Source: an uncultured Lactobacillus sp. (GTDB lineage: Bacteria; Bacillota; Bacilli; Lactobacillales; Lactobacillaceae). Taken from it: DNA of 64,000 nucleotides. The translations under genes were made by a program, and so were the position numbers. Shown here in pieces: positions 42,411 through 50,212 of this stretch; within the stretch, counting starts at the first letter, position 1; every line of letters starts with the position of its first letter. The stretch spans positions 1 through 64,000 of the forward strand of contig CAJUNC010000014.1 in NCBI GenBank assembly GCA_910587695.1, read 5' to 3'. Below the pieces are notes generated by a model. The model saw only the letters and a list, made by a program, of their open reading frames with translations, ran no database searches and was not told where the DNA came from.

Positions 42411-42428
42411 TTATGCAGAAATTATGCA
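42411..42428. promoter_or_regulatory. Candidate arm-type repeats of the prophage integrase
   Basis: TTATGCA at 42411-42417 and 42422-42428 (11-bp period) between the rplS terminator and the integrase stop. The left att core could not be fixed because the right end is missing. Confidence 0.35.
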
Positions 42429-42436
42429 AACTTGCT

Positions 42437-43576
42437 TTAAAGTTGATCAAGTTTACTATCCAGTTTTTCTTTTGCTTTATCAGTCACATGTAAATATATC
42501 TTTTTAGTTATGTCGCTAGAATCATGACCGACCCGATTTTGGATCACATATAGTGGCACACCTAGCTCTGCGAGTTTGGAAATATGCGTGTGTCTAAAAA
42601 TATGTGATGACACAGGCTTATCGATTCCGAGATCATTCTTGGCGTTTCTTAAAAATCTATTGAATGATGAAGGTTGGATAACAGATCCAGTTGATGTTTG
42701 GAAAATAAAGTCACCATTGTCGTAGTTTAAGGCCTTAAGTTTTTCGTATATAGTTATTCCGGCAGTAGGTAAAGTTATTTCGCGCATTCCGGCAGCAGTT
42801 TTAGTTTGGTCTGATTTGTACTGCTCCGAAATGGCTATATTTTTGTATTCTAGCGTTCCTGTGACACTGACGATATATTTTCCACTGCGTACTATTATAT
42901 CGCACCAATCGAGCGCTAGAGCCTCACCGATACGCATACCTGTTAAATATAACCATTCGACCAGTAGTGCATAGCGCAAATTTTTCTTATATGAATAATC
43001 AAGAAGAGCCTTGAGTTCGTCTTTTTCTAAAAACTTATCTTTGATTTTGGGAGCAGTAGTTTTTTGTTTCCACGATATTTTGGCTTCGTTTACTGGATTA
43101 GATAGAATATAGTTCTTGGTCGTAGCATAATGTAACATTGATCCTAGCTTAGATTTCACAATCTGGACGTACTTATTTGATAAGTTGTGTTTATCGTCAT
43201 ATAACAGTCTTTCTAACGTGTTAGATACCAAAGCTGGGGTCATATTTGAGACTAAGACATCTGGTGGTAAGACCTCTAACAGTTTTTTGACAATACTTTT
43301 AGTTGAATCAAAAGTCGAATTACGAACTTGTTTCTTATATATTTCCAGCCACTCATAGGCTAATTTATCAAATGTAACCCCTTTGACCAGTTCCTCTGTT
43401 GGAGTTTCAGCTAGCTTAGCTTGAATTTTTCTATTAAGGATTAACTGAGCTTCTTTTTGAGCTTGGCGACTTTTTGATGATAGGGAAATACTGAGAACTT
43501 TATATTTTTCGGTGTAAGGATTTTTGTATCTTTCAAAATACCGATAATTTCCATTCTTTTCTTGTCTAAACCACAT
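42437..43576 (-). CDS. int: Tyrosine integrase of the prophage
   Basis: 379 residues from ATG 43576 (GAGG upstream; the longer frame lacks a site). N-terminal arm-binding region (WFRQEKNGNYRYFERYKNP), core-binding domain, and catalytic residues in LTGMRIGEALALDWCD, SSHIFRHTHISKLAELG, and VGHDSSDITKKIYLH. Reads toward rplS, as expected for an attL-proximal integrase. It differs clearly from the satellite enzyme. Confidence 0.93.
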   Translation of the reverse strand: MWFRQEKNGNYRYFERYKNPYTEKYKVLSISLSSKSRQAQKEAQLILNRKIQAKLAETPTEELVKGVTFDKLAYEWLEIYKKQVRNSTFDSTKSIVKKLLEVLPPDVLVSNMTPALVSNTLERLLYDDKHNLSNKYVQIVKSKLGSMLHYATTKNYILSNPVNEAKISWKQKTTAPKIKDKFLEKDELKALLDYSYKKNLRYALLVEWLYLTGMRIGEALALDWCDIIVRSGKYIVSVTGTLEYKNIAISEQYKSDQTKTAAGMREITLPTAGITIYEKLKALNYDNGDFIFQTSTGSVIQPSSFNRFLRNAKNDLGIDKPVSSHIFRHTHISKLAELGVPLYVIQNRVGHDSSDITKKIYLHVTDKAKEKLDSKLDQL

Positions 43577-43665
43577 AATTTTTCCTCTTTTCTCGAATAT
43601 ATGTTCTTTTATAGTTCTTTTAAAACCCGCCACTGGGGACGGGTTAGGGAAATTTTTAGCTGATG

Positions 43666-44472
43666 TTATTGTCCTTGATTATCTATTTTAATTGCATATA
43701 CCCATGGAACATAATTATCTCTGCCATCATTTGTGCTATATGGATTAACACCTCTGAAACTACCGTACAGAGTGACGTTGTCTCCGTCTAAAAATCGTTG
43801 ATCAGTATTTACGCTTTTGGCAAGGCCTACATAAACTAGTTGGTCTGGGTCTCCATTAAACGCTACAAGCATACGACTATTAGCATCATCATATTGAGCT
43901 ACGACACCTGTAAATTTAACCATTTTCTTTTCGTATTGTTTAGGATTACGTAAGAATTCTGTGTAGTTCATATCTTCGTACCTAGATACATCAATCTCAT
44001 CAGATTTCTCAGAACTTTCACTAGCTTCTTCTTTATTTTGAGTATTAGCAGGAAGGATAACTTTTACTTTTTGTTTGATTTTTTTAACATTGAATATGTC
44101 ATCTGATTCCTTATTTTTTAACTTTTTATCAGTTGAGACATAGTAGACAGCTTTAGAATTATTTGCTGAACTTGTTTCAAAAGAAAAGTTCCCTTTTTTA
44201 TCGGCCTTAACTTTATCCCAAACTTGGTAATTCTTGGGATCATTTCCATCTTCATCAGCTAATAGATAAACCGTTTGATTTTTATTAGCTTTTCCTTTGA
44301 TTGTGTAATAGTCAAAACCTTCGCTTACGGATGATGGTTTTGCTTTGAGCACACCACTCTTATCTAAACCGGAAACGGTTAGGCTTTTTGCTTCAGCATT
44401 TCCAATGAAGATAAAAATAAATGCAGTGGCCATCGTTGTTAAGGCTAATACGAGTTTAACTAGTTTAGACAT
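43666..44472 (-). CDS. Secreted prophage cargo protein (268 aa)
   Basis: A Sec signal peptide (MSKLVKLVLALTTMATAF, cleavage near GNAEA-K) is followed by a beta-rich domain (GKANKNQTVYLLADEDGND) resembling Ig/Big modules, a linker rich in Ser and Glu, and a C-terminal domain (MVKFTGVVAQYDDANSRMLV) resembling small OB-fold secreted domains. There is no lipobox or LPXTG, so it is probably released. It sits between int and the repressor genes, the classic place for lysogenic-conversion cargo, and has its own GGAGA site. Function unknown. Confidence 0.75.
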   Translation of the reverse strand: MSKLVKLVLALTTMATAFIFIFIGNAEAKSLTVSGLDKSGVLKAKPSSVSEGFDYYTIKGKANKNQTVYLLADEDGNDPKNYQVWDKVKADKKGNFSFETSSANNSKAVYYVSTDKKLKNKESDDIFNVKKIKQKVKVILPANTQNKEEASESSEKSDEIDVSRYEDMNYTEFLRNPKQYEKKMVKFTGVVAQYDDANSRMLVAFNGDPDQLVYVGLAKSVNTDQRFLDGDNVTLYGSFRGVNPYSTNDGRDNYVPWVYAIKIDNQGQ

Positions 44473-44605
44473 AATATGTCATCTCCTTTTTATTGTCAGC
44501 TTTTTACGACATCAGTTTTTGGTCAAATATAACACTATTTATTACCTAAAATGTAAAACCCCAAAAAATTACCTAGCGTAAAACGTTAGGGCTTACATTT
44601 TTAGC

Positions 44606-45064
44606 TTAATAAATAGAGTAGAAATCAATTTTATCTCTAACTCCACAACAATAAGCGCCTAGTTCTTCACTAACAGCGCTCCCTAGATGGGATGGTATTG
44701 CAAAACTATCCATGAAACTTACAGGGTTATATGCAATATCAGTATTTTCAAAATACGATAGCAGTATCCGAATAGCGGTTTTATTAGTGTTGTACTCTAA
44801 TCTAGATTCCCCACGATATGTACCTTGATAGTATCGAATCCAGTTAGTATCGTCACCATTTAAAATATGGGCCATTTCATGAGCTAACTGAAATGGGATA
44901 GCTATTTGGTTATGCCATTTTGGATTCATGACAATGCGCCTTTTACTTGGTAAGGCTGTAGGTGGGGTGTAAGGATCAAGAGAAGATGGCCAAAAACATT
45001 CAATATGCTTTTTCTTACAGATAGACAATAAATAATCAAGAACATCTTCTTGTTCATAATACAT
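44606..45064 (-). CDS. ImmA/IrrE-family metallopeptidase
   Basis: 152 residues with HEMAH in QLAHEMAHILNGDD, the zinc-binding HExxH. In ICEBs1 and related phages ImmA cleaves the adjacent repressor to induce the element. It directly follows the repressor gene (8-bp gap), so the pair is probably cotranscribed and functionally linked. Confidence 0.85.
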   Translation of the reverse strand: MYYEQEDVLDYLLSICKKKHIECFWPSSLDPYTPPTALPSKRRIVMNPKWHNQIAIPFQLAHEMAHILNGDDTNWIRYYQGTYRGESRLEYNTNKTAIRILLSYFENTDIAYNPVSFMDSFAIPSHLGSAVSEELGAYCCGVRDKIDFYSIY

Positions 45065-45072
45065 AAAATCAC

Positions 45073-45462
45073 CTACTCATCATATTCTCCAGTCTCTAAA
45101 ATACGCCTAATTAGTTCTAAGTCTCTTTTAGGTACTTCTTTTCCTTCATAAGAGAAAATTTTTTCTTCAGAATCAGTTTGGGAAATTCCAGTGAGATCAA
45201 TATACTCTTTTCCGTCATCTTTTTTAAATCTAGGATCTATTTCGTAATCTGGTACATTGAAAAAGCTTGCTAACTTCGCAACATTCTTTGGTGAAGGTAG
45301 TCGAGTACCTTTAAAATATCCTGTTAATGTGCTTGCTGGTATCCCAGTTTGCCTAGTTATATCTATTTGTTTTTTTCCAGATGAATTAAGAAGTCTTTGC
45401 AATTTAGAAGATATAACTTTTTTATATTCTATATCTTGGGGGGTTAGCTCTGTTCTAGCCAT
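45073..45462 (-). CDS. CI-like repressor (XRE family)
   Basis: 129 residues from ATG 45462 with AAAGGAG upstream. XRE HTH: SSKLQRLLNSSGKKQIDITR, TGIPASTLTGYFKGTR, VAKLASFFNVPDYEID. The short C-terminus lacks a peptidase domain, consistent with control by the ImmA-like protein. It probably binds the TACTCATTAATG dyads at 45552 and 46205. Confidence 0.85.
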   Translation of the reverse strand: MARTELTPQDIEYKKVISSKLQRLLNSSGKKQIDITRQTGIPASTLTGYFKGTRLPSPKNVAKLASFFNVPDYEIDPRFKKDDGKEYIDLTGISQTDSEEKIFSYEGKEVPKRDLELIRRILETGEYDE

Positions 45463-45545
45463 GTAGCATAACTCCTTTCTATACAATAAATATAACATAT
45501 TTTCTCGATAATTTGAAAAAAATACAAAAAAATACGAAAAAATCG

Positions 45546-45574
45546 TTGATTTACTCATTAATGCGTAATATACT
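45546..45574 (+). promoter_or_regulatory. Early rightward promoter PR with operator in the spacer
   Basis: TTGATT (45546-45551), exactly 17 bases, TATACT (45569-45574). The spacer contains TACTCATTAATGCGTA, a near-palindrome that matches the perfect 18-bp palindrome at 46205. A repressor bound here would block RNA polymerase. Confidence 0.7.
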
Positions 45575-45623
45575 ATGTTTGTAAGGTTGATTAAGACCTT
45601 AACAACTAGGAAAGGAGAAAGTT

Positions 45624-45773
45624 ATGATTAAGGTAATCGAAATAGCCTTAGTAATCAGCTTCTTCTATAAGCTAAGAAAGCAACGTGCAGACGCTTTAAA
45701 AGCTGAGTATGAAGCTAAGTTACTAAGGCTACAATTAAAAGATAAAAACTCAGAACGCAAACCTAAACACTAG
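45624..45773 (+). CDS. Small membrane-proximal phage protein (49 aa)
   Basis: AAAGGAG precedes the ATG. A short hydrophobic N-terminus (MIKVIEIALVISFFYKL) is followed by a charged helix (AEYEAKLLRLQLKDK). First gene after PR. Function unknown. Confidence 0.5.
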   Translation: MIKVIEIALVISFFYKLRKQRADALKAEYEAKLLRLQLKDKNSERKPKH

Positions 45774-45844
45774 CATTCTGAGAGCCACGAAAGGAGGGGA
45801 TGCCCCCTTATTTGTGACACCCTTAATCATAACATAAAAATAAA

Positions 45845-45979
45845 ATGTTAGATACTTTTGACTATGTATTTTTAGGTGTATCGGTAGTTTTTGGCTTAGC
45901 GTGGGGATACTACAAATTTAGATATCTTCGTGCTAAAAAAGAGGTAAAGCGATTAGAAGATAAGAAAAATTCAAAATAG
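45845..45979 (+). CDS. Small membrane phage protein (44 aa)
   Basis: MLDTFDYVFLGVSVVFGLAW (one span), then a basic helix (RYLRAKKEVKRLEDKK). Same shape as the 45624 product, but the Shine-Dalgarno is weak. Confidence 0.4.
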   Translation: MLDTFDYVFLGVSVVFGLAWGYYKFRYLRAKKEVKRLEDKKNSK

Positions 45980-45999
45980 AAAGTTTAGAGGTGAGAGAG

Positions 46000-46200
46000 T
46001 TGCAATCAGTACCACCAATAAAATTAAGTGCTGCTCGAAAGAATGCGGGTTTAACACAAATGGAGGCAGCCGAAAAGTTAGGTATTAGCTACCAAACGTT
46101 ATCGCAATATGAAAATAATGTGGGGTCTGTAAGGATAGATATGCTAAAAAAGATGAGCGAATTATACGGAATTCCCGTTGAGTTCATTTTTTTTAAATAA
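46000..46200 (+). CDS. Cro-like HTH regulator
   Basis: 66 residues from TTG 46000 (AGAGGTGA six bases upstream); GTG 45991 is an alternative. XRE domain: LSAARKNAGLTQMEAAEKLG, ISYQTLSQYENN, MLKKMSELYGIPVEF. First regulator of the rightward operon, the usual Cro position. Confidence 0.8.
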   Translation: MQSVPPIKLSAARKNAGLTQMEAAEKLGISYQTLSQYENNVGSVRIDMLKKMSELYGIPVEFIFFK

Positions 46201-46204
46201 AAAA

Positions 46205-46222
46205 ATACTCATTAATGAGTAT
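46205..46222. promoter_or_regulatory. Perfect 18-bp operator palindrome before the ORF6N gene
   Basis: ATACTCATTAATGAGTAT. It shares TACTCATTAATG with the PR spacer and lies 16 bp before the antirepressor start, overlapping the end of the Cro-like gene's downstream gap. A second repressor-binding site is the simplest reading. Confidence 0.65.
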
Positions 46223-46238
46223 AAAAGGCGGTGTAATT

Positions 46239-47069
46239 ATGAATTCTTTAAAAGTCCTAGGACAAGAAAAAGTAGGTGACTTTAAATTTACTGGAATCGA
46301 AGGTGGTTTCGGTGAAGGAAAGAAATCAATGTTGGTTAAAGACATTGCTGAGATTCATCAAAGTACAGTTAAGCGAATCAATGAACTTATCAATCGTAAC
46401 AAGTCGAGATTTAAAGAAGGTGTAGATGTTCTTGATTTAAAACAAGTCGTTTCAAACGACCTGTTTTCAGAGTATGGCTTTACCAAGGCACAATGGGGTA
46501 ATTCCAACAATATTTATCTTCTATCTGAACGTGGTTACTCTAAACTGCTCAAGATCTTAGAAGATGATACAGCATGGGAAATTTACGATCAGCTAGTCGA
46601 CAATTACTTTGCAATGCGACAGTCGATCCAGTCAGAAAATAAAGCCTTATTAGCTGATAAGCGTTTGGAGATCATGGAACAAAACGCAGCAACAAGACGT
46701 GCCCAGCTGATGTACAAGATCGCAATGGCAACAAAGAGCCAGCGACACAGAGAATTGATGTTAAATCGTGCTGGAAAAGAGCTAGTTGGTGAGATGGTAA
46801 TCCCTTCGATGGAAGTGGAAAGTGTTGAGTATACTGCTTCGGAAGTTGCTGAACGATTGGGTATTCTAACAAAAGCGGGTAAACCTTATCCAGCAAAAGT
46901 CGGTGAATATGCTAATCGAATAGGTTTAAAAGCTGAGCAACCAGAGCAAAACAAATACGGGCGCTGGATAATCAGTAAATCGAAATACTCGGCTAAAGAA
47001 GTAGCTCAGTGGGTGTATTTTGAAGCTGGCGTTCAGAAGCTAAAAGAGTATTTAGAACTTATCAAATAA
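46239..47069 (+). CDS. ORF6N-domain phage antirepressor
   Basis: 276 residues from ATG 46239 with AAAGGCGGTG upstream. ORF6N domain: GIEGGFGEGKKSMLVKDIAE, HQSTVKRINELINRN, VLDLKQVVSND, IYLLSERGYSKLLKI. The C-terminal part (ASEVAERLGILTKAGKPYPA, KVGEYANRIGL) is a KilA-C-like DNA-binding module. Probably counters the repressor. A GTCGTT-nnn-AACGAC palindrome (46446-46460) lies inside the gene and matches sites in the satellite. Confidence 0.85.
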   Translation: MNSLKVLGQEKVGDFKFTGIEGGFGEGKKSMLVKDIAEIHQSTVKRINELINRNKSRFKEGVDVLDLKQVVSNDLFSEYGFTKAQWGNSNNIYLLSERGYSKLLKILEDDTAWEIYDQLVDNYFAMRQSIQSENKALLADKRLEIMEQNAATRRAQLMYKIAMATKSQRHRELMLNRAGKELVGEMVIPSMEVESVEYTASEVAERLGILTKAGKPYPAKVGEYANRIGLKAEQPEQNKYGRWIISKSKYSAKEVAQWVYFEAGVQKLKEYLELIK

Positions 47070-47083
47070 AGAAGGTGAGATAC

Positions 47084-47242
47084 ATGCTAGAAAATAAAAA
47101 AGAAGCTGATACATTGGCGGATGTACCAGCTTCTAAAACACCTGAATATACCGTCACACTTCCTGTAAAAGAAAATGACTCACTGAAAGAGATTGAAGAA
47201 CGATATTTAGAAATGGTGAAAAAACAATTTCCAATCTTTTAA
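47084..47242 (+). CDS. Small hypothetical phage protein (52 aa)
   Basis: GAAGGTGAG precedes the ATG. Starts MLENKKEADTLADVPASKTP and ends KQFPIF. Soluble. No family recognised. Its last four bases overlap the convergent zinc-ribbon gene. Confidence 0.5.
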   Translation: MLENKKEADTLADVPASKTPEYTVTLPVKENDSLKEIEERYLEMVKKQFPIF

Positions 47243-47427
47243 TCAGTTTCAGTGATAGTCAGATTTAGATTTATGTCAAACTCGTATCCACAATGCGTGC
47301 AAGAGTTATGGCCAATCGGAGTTGTCTCTATTGGCTTATGACACATTGGACAGCCAATTGTTAATTTTTTATCAATCAATTTTGCTGTTAGCTCGGAAAT
47401 GAGATTAGCAATATTATCAGGAGTCAT
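47239..47427 (-). CDS. Small zinc-ribbon protein
   Basis: 62 residues from ATG 47427, with a perfect AAAGGAGGTG upstream. Two Cys pairs, CPMCHKPI and CTHCGYEF, make a zinc ribbon after a helical N-terminus (NIANLISELTAKLIDKK). It is the only minus-strand gene in the rightward early region, so it may be expressed in the lysogen as cargo or a regulator. Confidence 0.6.
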   Translation of the reverse strand: MTPDNIANLISELTAKLIDKKLTIGCPMCHKPIETTPIGHNSCTHCGYEFDINLNLTITETD

Positions 47428-47488
47428 AAACGTCACCTCCTTTGCATAGGAGATGATCAAATTATATCAAAGAAAGGAAGTTTAGATA

Positions 47489-47680
47489 ATGCCAGAAACA
47501 CTAGAAGGGCGTGAACGCATCATTCAATACTTGAATGCGAACGACATTACGATTGCGGATTTAGCTGCAATGTACGGAATCGCAAAACAAGACATGAGCG
47601 ACTACTTGTCCGGTCGCAAGAAGAATCCACGCGGAAACAAAATCATTTTGAAAATCATTTCTGATTTCAAGATCAGATAG
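47489..47680 (+). CDS. HTH DNA-binding phage protein (63 aa)
   Basis: XRE-like HTH: TIADLAAMYGIAKQDMSDYL, then a basic tail SGRKKNPRGNKIIL. AAAGGAAG upstream. Probable early regulator. Confidence 0.65.
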   Translation: MPETLEGRERIIQYLNANDITIADLAAMYGIAKQDMSDYLSGRKKNPRGNKIILKIISDFKIR

Positions 47681-47693
47681 GTGGTGAAAAAAT

Positions 47694-47930
47694 ATGGCAA
47701 GGAATTGGCTAAATAAAGAACAGTTCATGGAAAAATACGCACAAAGCGAATCTACCTATCACAGGCGAATAGAGGAGCTTCGAAAATCTGAGTTTTGGGA
47801 TGCGTATATCCATCCTTCAACTCAAGAAGTTTGGATCGATGAGGATCGTTATCAAGAGTTCTTGATTTGGAAATCAGCTAACCGGTTTAAAAAAATGAAG
47901 AACTTAGGTATCGATGAAGGGAGGTGGTAA
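47694..47930 (+). CDS. DUF771/excisionase-like phage protein (78 aa)
   Basis: Starts MARNWLNKEQFMEKYAQSES, then YHRRIEELRKSEFWDAYIHP and VWIDEDRYQEFLIWK, the pattern of small phage wHTH proteins annotated DUF771 or excisionase. AGGTGGTG upstream. Confidence 0.65.
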   Translation: MARNWLNKEQFMEKYAQSESTYHRRIEELRKSEFWDAYIHPSTQEVWIDEDRYQEFLIWKSANRFKKMKNLGIDEGRW

Positions 47931-47933
47931 AGA

Positions 47934-48113
47934 ATGAAATTTAATAGCAGTTATCTGGTAGCGATCCTGGCTGGTGTAATGCTGGCAGGATTCTTACCTG
48001 ATGAAGAGTGGGTCTTTGGATGGTCTGCGATCTTGGCGATGATCGTCACAGTGATCGCAAGTGCACGAGACGAAACGTGGACTCGAGGCCTAGACTGGCT
48101 ATTCAAGCCATAA
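47934..48113 (+). CDS. Two-span small membrane protein (59 aa)
   Basis: Two hydrophobic segments: YLVAILAGVMLAGFL and VFGWSAILAMIVTVIA. GGGAGGTGG upstream. Function unknown; phage early regions often carry such proteins. Confidence 0.5.
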   Translation: MKFNSSYLVAILAGVMLAGFLPDEEWVFGWSAILAMIVTVIASARDETWTRGLDWLFKP

Positions 48114-48135
48114 AAGAAAGGAAAAATGAGGCAAC

Positions 48136-48606
48136 ATGAAAACACCATATGGAAATTTTGTAAAAATTAAAAGTGACGAACCTGAACCAGGGAAAAAAGA
48201 AATTTGCCCTGATTTAGGGAAAACATACATTCAAATTAATGATACATCGATCTTCCTTAGTACAACCTGTTTTAAATATGTGACGAGTAAATACCAGTAT
48301 GCTGATGTTGGTTTTTCAAAAGATACGGGGGAATTAATGTTTGAATTTTATGAAGAATTTAAACAAGGAAGATTCTATTTGAAGAATATGTTTAGTCCGC
48401 GACTATATACAAAATCAAGGCATATTTTTTCAAACGTATTTGCAAAGTTATTAAAGGAGGTTAATAAATCAGTAGACTTATCAAATATTGGTTATCGTTT
48501 TGAGCCTTCGTATCAAAAAGGAAATGTTTTGATTTTTGATATGAATAACATCGTATACGAACAACCAAGGCGAGGTTATAAAAAAGAAAAAACCGCCTTA
48601 AAATAG
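48136..48606 (+). CDS. Hypothetical phage protein (156 aa)
   Basis: No recognised domain. Starts MKTPYGNFVKIKSDEPEPGK and ends with a basic tail (RRGYKKEKTALK). Aromatic-rich and soluble. The stop lies within a hairpin (ACCGCCT at 48592 with AGGCGGT at 48605). Its base composition looks more AT-rich than its neighbours, hinting at separate acquisition. Confidence 0.6.
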   Translation: MKTPYGNFVKIKSDEPEPGKKEICPDLGKTYIQINDTSIFLSTTCFKYVTSKYQYADVGFSKDTGELMFEFYEEFKQGRFYLKNMFSPRLYTKSRHIFSNVFAKLLKEVNKSVDLSNIGYRFEPSYQKGNVLIFDMNNIVYEQPRRGYKKEKTALK

Positions 48607-48660
48607 GCGGTCAAAAAAATCAAATATATCACAAATCAATTATATCACGAGGTGAACAAA

Positions 48661-48918
48661 ATGAACAAGGAACAAAAAAAACAAGCAGAGCTCATCAAAG
48701 AGATGATGAAGACATTACAAAGCGAAGGGTACACCGATATCATTATCACAGCTTCAAAATTCGGAGGTAGCAGTCACAGCGATGTCGTTATTGCTAACCA
48801 AGGTACTGTATTGGGGCTTGCTGAGTTGTTAGTAGGTATGACAATGCGTTTGCCATCAGAGATTGTTGATCTAGCAACTAACATTCAAGAAAAGGTGGTG
48901 ACACGCGATGCCGACTAA
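48661..48918 (+). CDS. Hypothetical phage protein upstream of the AAA ATPase (85 aa)
   Basis: ATG 48661 with GAGGTGA upstream. Starts MNKEQKKQAELIKEMMKTLQ and includes SHSDVVIANQGTVLGLAELL. Overlaps the ATPase gene by 11 bases. Function unknown but tied to the replication module. Confidence 0.6.
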   Translation: MNKEQKKQAELIKEMMKTLQSEGYTDIIITASKFGGSSHSDVVIANQGTVLGLAELLVGMTMRLPSEIVDLATNIQEKVVTRDAD

Positions 48919-50212
48919 AATCAATAGACTCGAAATAGAAAACGTCAAACGCGTTAAAGCTGCAGTCATTGAACCTAACCAAAACGGTTTGACGATCATC
49001 GGTGGAAATAACAATCAAGGCAAGACAAGCGTTTTAGACGCGATCGCATGGGCGTTAGGTGGTAACAAGCATAAACCATCTAAACCTAATCGTGAAGGAT
49101 CTGTTACACCACCAAGCTTGCATATCACAATGAATAACGGCCTTATCGTTGAACGTAAGGGTAAGAACTCAAGTTTGAAGGTAATTGACCCTAACGGACA
49201 AAAAGGTGGCCAGCAGTTGCTTAATAGCTTTGTAGAAGAGCTTGCTATCGACTTGCCAAAATTCATGGAGTCAACAGCTAAGGAAAAAGCTACGATCTTA
49301 CTGCAGATTATCGGAGTCGGTCCACAGTTGATTGAATTGGATAACCAAGAAGCTACTCTATATAACGATCGCCGAATGGTCGGACAAATTGCAGATCAAA
49401 AAGCGAAATACGCTAAAGAGCAACCATATTATCCAGAAGCCCCCAAAGAACTGGTATCTGTAACTGAACTTATCGAGCAACAACAAGCGATCCTTGCCAG
49501 AAACGGCGAAAATCAGCGTAAACGCGAAAATTTAACGCTTATTAAGAATCAGTACGATCAAGAAGAAGCAGAGTTAGCACGTTTACGTCAACAACTCGCA
49601 GAATACGAGTCTCGACATCAGCAAACAGCACAAAACTTAGAGATCGCTCAAAAGTCAGCACTTGACTTACAAGATGAGTCGACTGAAGAACTTCAAAAGA
49701 ATATTGCTGATATCGATGAGATCAATCGAAAAGTCCGGGCTAATTCTGATAAAGAAAAAGCTGAGATGGACGCTGCGGAGTACAAAGAAAAATACGAAGA
49801 GCTTACTGTAAAGATCGATAACATTCGTGAACAACGTACAGCATTATTAGATCAAGCACCGTTACCATTGCCAGGCTTGTCAGTTCAAGAAGGTGAATTG
49901 ATCTACAAAGGTCAAAAATGGGATAACATGTCTGGCTCTGACCAGTTGAAAGTTTCGACTGCGATTGTTCGAAAACTCAAGCCAGAATGCGGTTTTGTTT
50001 TGTTGGATAAGCTTGAGCAAATGGATATGACTACGTTACAAGAATTTGGTGCATGGCTTGAGCAAGAAGGACTACAAGCAATCGCTACTCGAGTTTCAGT
50101 TGGTGATGAGTGCGAGATCATCATCGAAGATGGCTATGCAGTCAAAAACGAAACTCTAAACAAAACAACTACACCGCCAGCAAATGACTGGTCGGCGAAA
50201 GGAGCGTTTTAA
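48908..50212 (+). CDS. SbcC/RecF-like AAA ATPase of the phage recombination module
   Basis: 434 residues. Walker A GGNNNQGKTSVLDAIAWALG near the N-terminus, a coiled-coil middle (residues about 170-300), and a compact C-terminal lobe with the Walker B-like FVLLDKLEQMD. This is the short SMC-like ATPase often paired with Sak4 and DUF669 in phages. The C-terminus ends NDWSAKGAF. Immediately followed by the Sak4-like gene. Confidence 0.82.
   Translation: MPTKINRLEIENVKRVKAAVIEPNQNGLTIIGGNNNQGKTSVLDAIAWALGGNKHKPSKPNREGSVTPPSLHITMNNGLIVERKGKNSSLKVIDPNGQKGGQQLLNSFVEELAIDLPKFMESTAKEKATILLQIIGVGPQLIELDNQEATLYNDRRMVGQIADQKAKYAKEQPYYPEAPKELVSVTELIEQQQAILARNGENQRKRENLTLIKNQYDQEEAELARLRQQLAEYESRHQQTAQNLEIAQKSALDLQDESTEELQKNIADIDEINRKVRANSDKEKAEMDAAEYKEKYEELTVKIDNIREQRTALLDQAPLPLPGLSVQEGELIYKGQKWDNMSGSDQLKVSTAIVRKLKPECGFVLLDKLEQMDMTTLQEFGAWLEQEGLQAIATRVSVGDECEIIIEDGYAVKNETLNKTTTPPANDWSAKGAF

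Noticed and set aside
48592..48611. Hairpin ACCGCCT/AGGCGGT as terminator of the 48136 gene
   Set aside because: The T-run is on the minus strand only, and no minus-strand gene reads into it, so no terminator was called.
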